Positions 63,583 to 64,000 of a stretch of DNA of 64,000 nt are shown in pieces. Each line of letters starts with the position of its first letter. Within the stretch, counting starts at the first letter, position 1. The notes below the pieces were generated by a model, which saw only the letters and a program-made list of their open reading frames with translations, was not told the DNA's origin and made no database searches. The DNA is taken from positions 8,660,432-8,724,431 of the forward strand of contig OZ014416.1 in NCBI GenBank assembly GCA_963965975.1. The letters run 5' to 3'. The translations under genes were made by a program, and so were the position numbers. This stretch comes from Xestospongia bergquistia (Eukaryota > Porifera > Demospongiae > Haplosclerida > Petrosiidae).

Positions 63583-64000
63583 ATGGCAACAGTGATGATT
63601 GAAGGCTTAGAATCTGGCAATGAATCAAATGATGAGAGCGATAATGAAGAACCATCATCTAAACGTAGATGTGATCGTGATGTAGAACCTGGGACCACAT
63701 TAGATGTTGGTGACAATCTTTCAACATCAACTGTGCTGGAAGACCAGTCTGATCAAATTTATGATCATGATGAAAGTCATAATACAAGTCATAACATGAA
63801 ACTGACTGATTTCTTACCTATATACCAGCTCAAACACTACAAGTAGCTGTTGACCTTTCCAAAGTTTTAGAGGGCTATTTTAATAAAGTACTTAAAAAAT
63901 GTCATTTGACTGAAAATATCACTGTGAGTGAACTTGACCTTATTTTACCATCAACGTATGAAAGTAAATTACAAGATAACATTGATAAGTTAGCAATCCT
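63583..64000 (+). pseudogene. Subtilisin-like S8-6 (type A), frameshifted, cut by window edge
   Basis: Starts MATVMIEGLESGNESND and keeps the NLS-like SSKRRCDRD. It is nearly identical to S8-5 until MKLTDFLP (about 63820), where 4 bases are missing relative to S8-5 and the frame closes at 63846. Type-A module sequence continues in the shifted frame (LQVAVDLSKVLEGYF; VSELDLILPSTYESKLQ) to the window end. The catalytic domain would lie beyond. A short alternative intron could restore the frame but no good splice pair is seen. Confidence 0.82.

Overview
The window looks like nuclear DNA of a marine invertebrate, most probably a demosponge. This is inferred, not computed. It is AT-rich and gene-dense, with many introns of about 50-120 bp, short divergent and convergent gene spacings, ordinary animal genes (TFIIS, MECR, RGS22, SPAG7, KAT8/MOF, PHACTR, XRCC4), and sterol 24-C-methyltransferase genes, which few animals other than sponges keep. 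I saw no retrovirus, LTR or Polinton-like element and no bacterial features.

Layout. 1-11.2 kb: conserved genes, TFIIS (-), MECR (+), RGS22 (-), SPAG7 (+), packed as divergent or convergent pairs. 11.5-31.7 kb: a tandemly duplicated block. Three sterol methyltransferase (SMT) genes lie on the minus strand. Near them are two broken SMT 3' ends, one complete and one truncated aldo-keto reductase, one complete and two partial copies of a TRAF-zinc-finger/PHD gene, and a broken copy of the SPAG7 3' end. A decayed DDE DNA transposon with a small MITE nested in it, followed by a GC-rich structured segment, separates SMT1 from SMT2. 31.9-45.4 kb: KAT8 (-), PHACTR (+), XRCC4 (-) and an ER-luminal JmjC oxygenase ending in RDEL (+). 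Their introns hold several minisatellites.

45.9-64 kb: the most unusual part, a cluster of intracellular subtilisin-like (S8) peptidases: four uninterrupted genes, one frameshifted two-exon gene, one fragment and one copy cut by the window edge. They have no signal peptide and no visible secretory prodomain. Instead they carry a conserved N-terminal module of about 230 residues that I do not recognise. Most also have NLS-like basic motifs and a Lys-rich linker. Two subfamilies (A and B) are interleaved, and pieces of the neighbouring JmjC gene were copied along with them.

Genes acting together: the SMT copies differ in substrate-lining motifs and could catalyse successive alkylations of the sterol side chain. 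The S8 family looks like a rapidly evolving intracellular (possibly nuclear) protease family whose job is unknown. Exon boundaries were read by eye from splice signals and protein similarity recalled from memory, so single boundaries may be off by a few bases.
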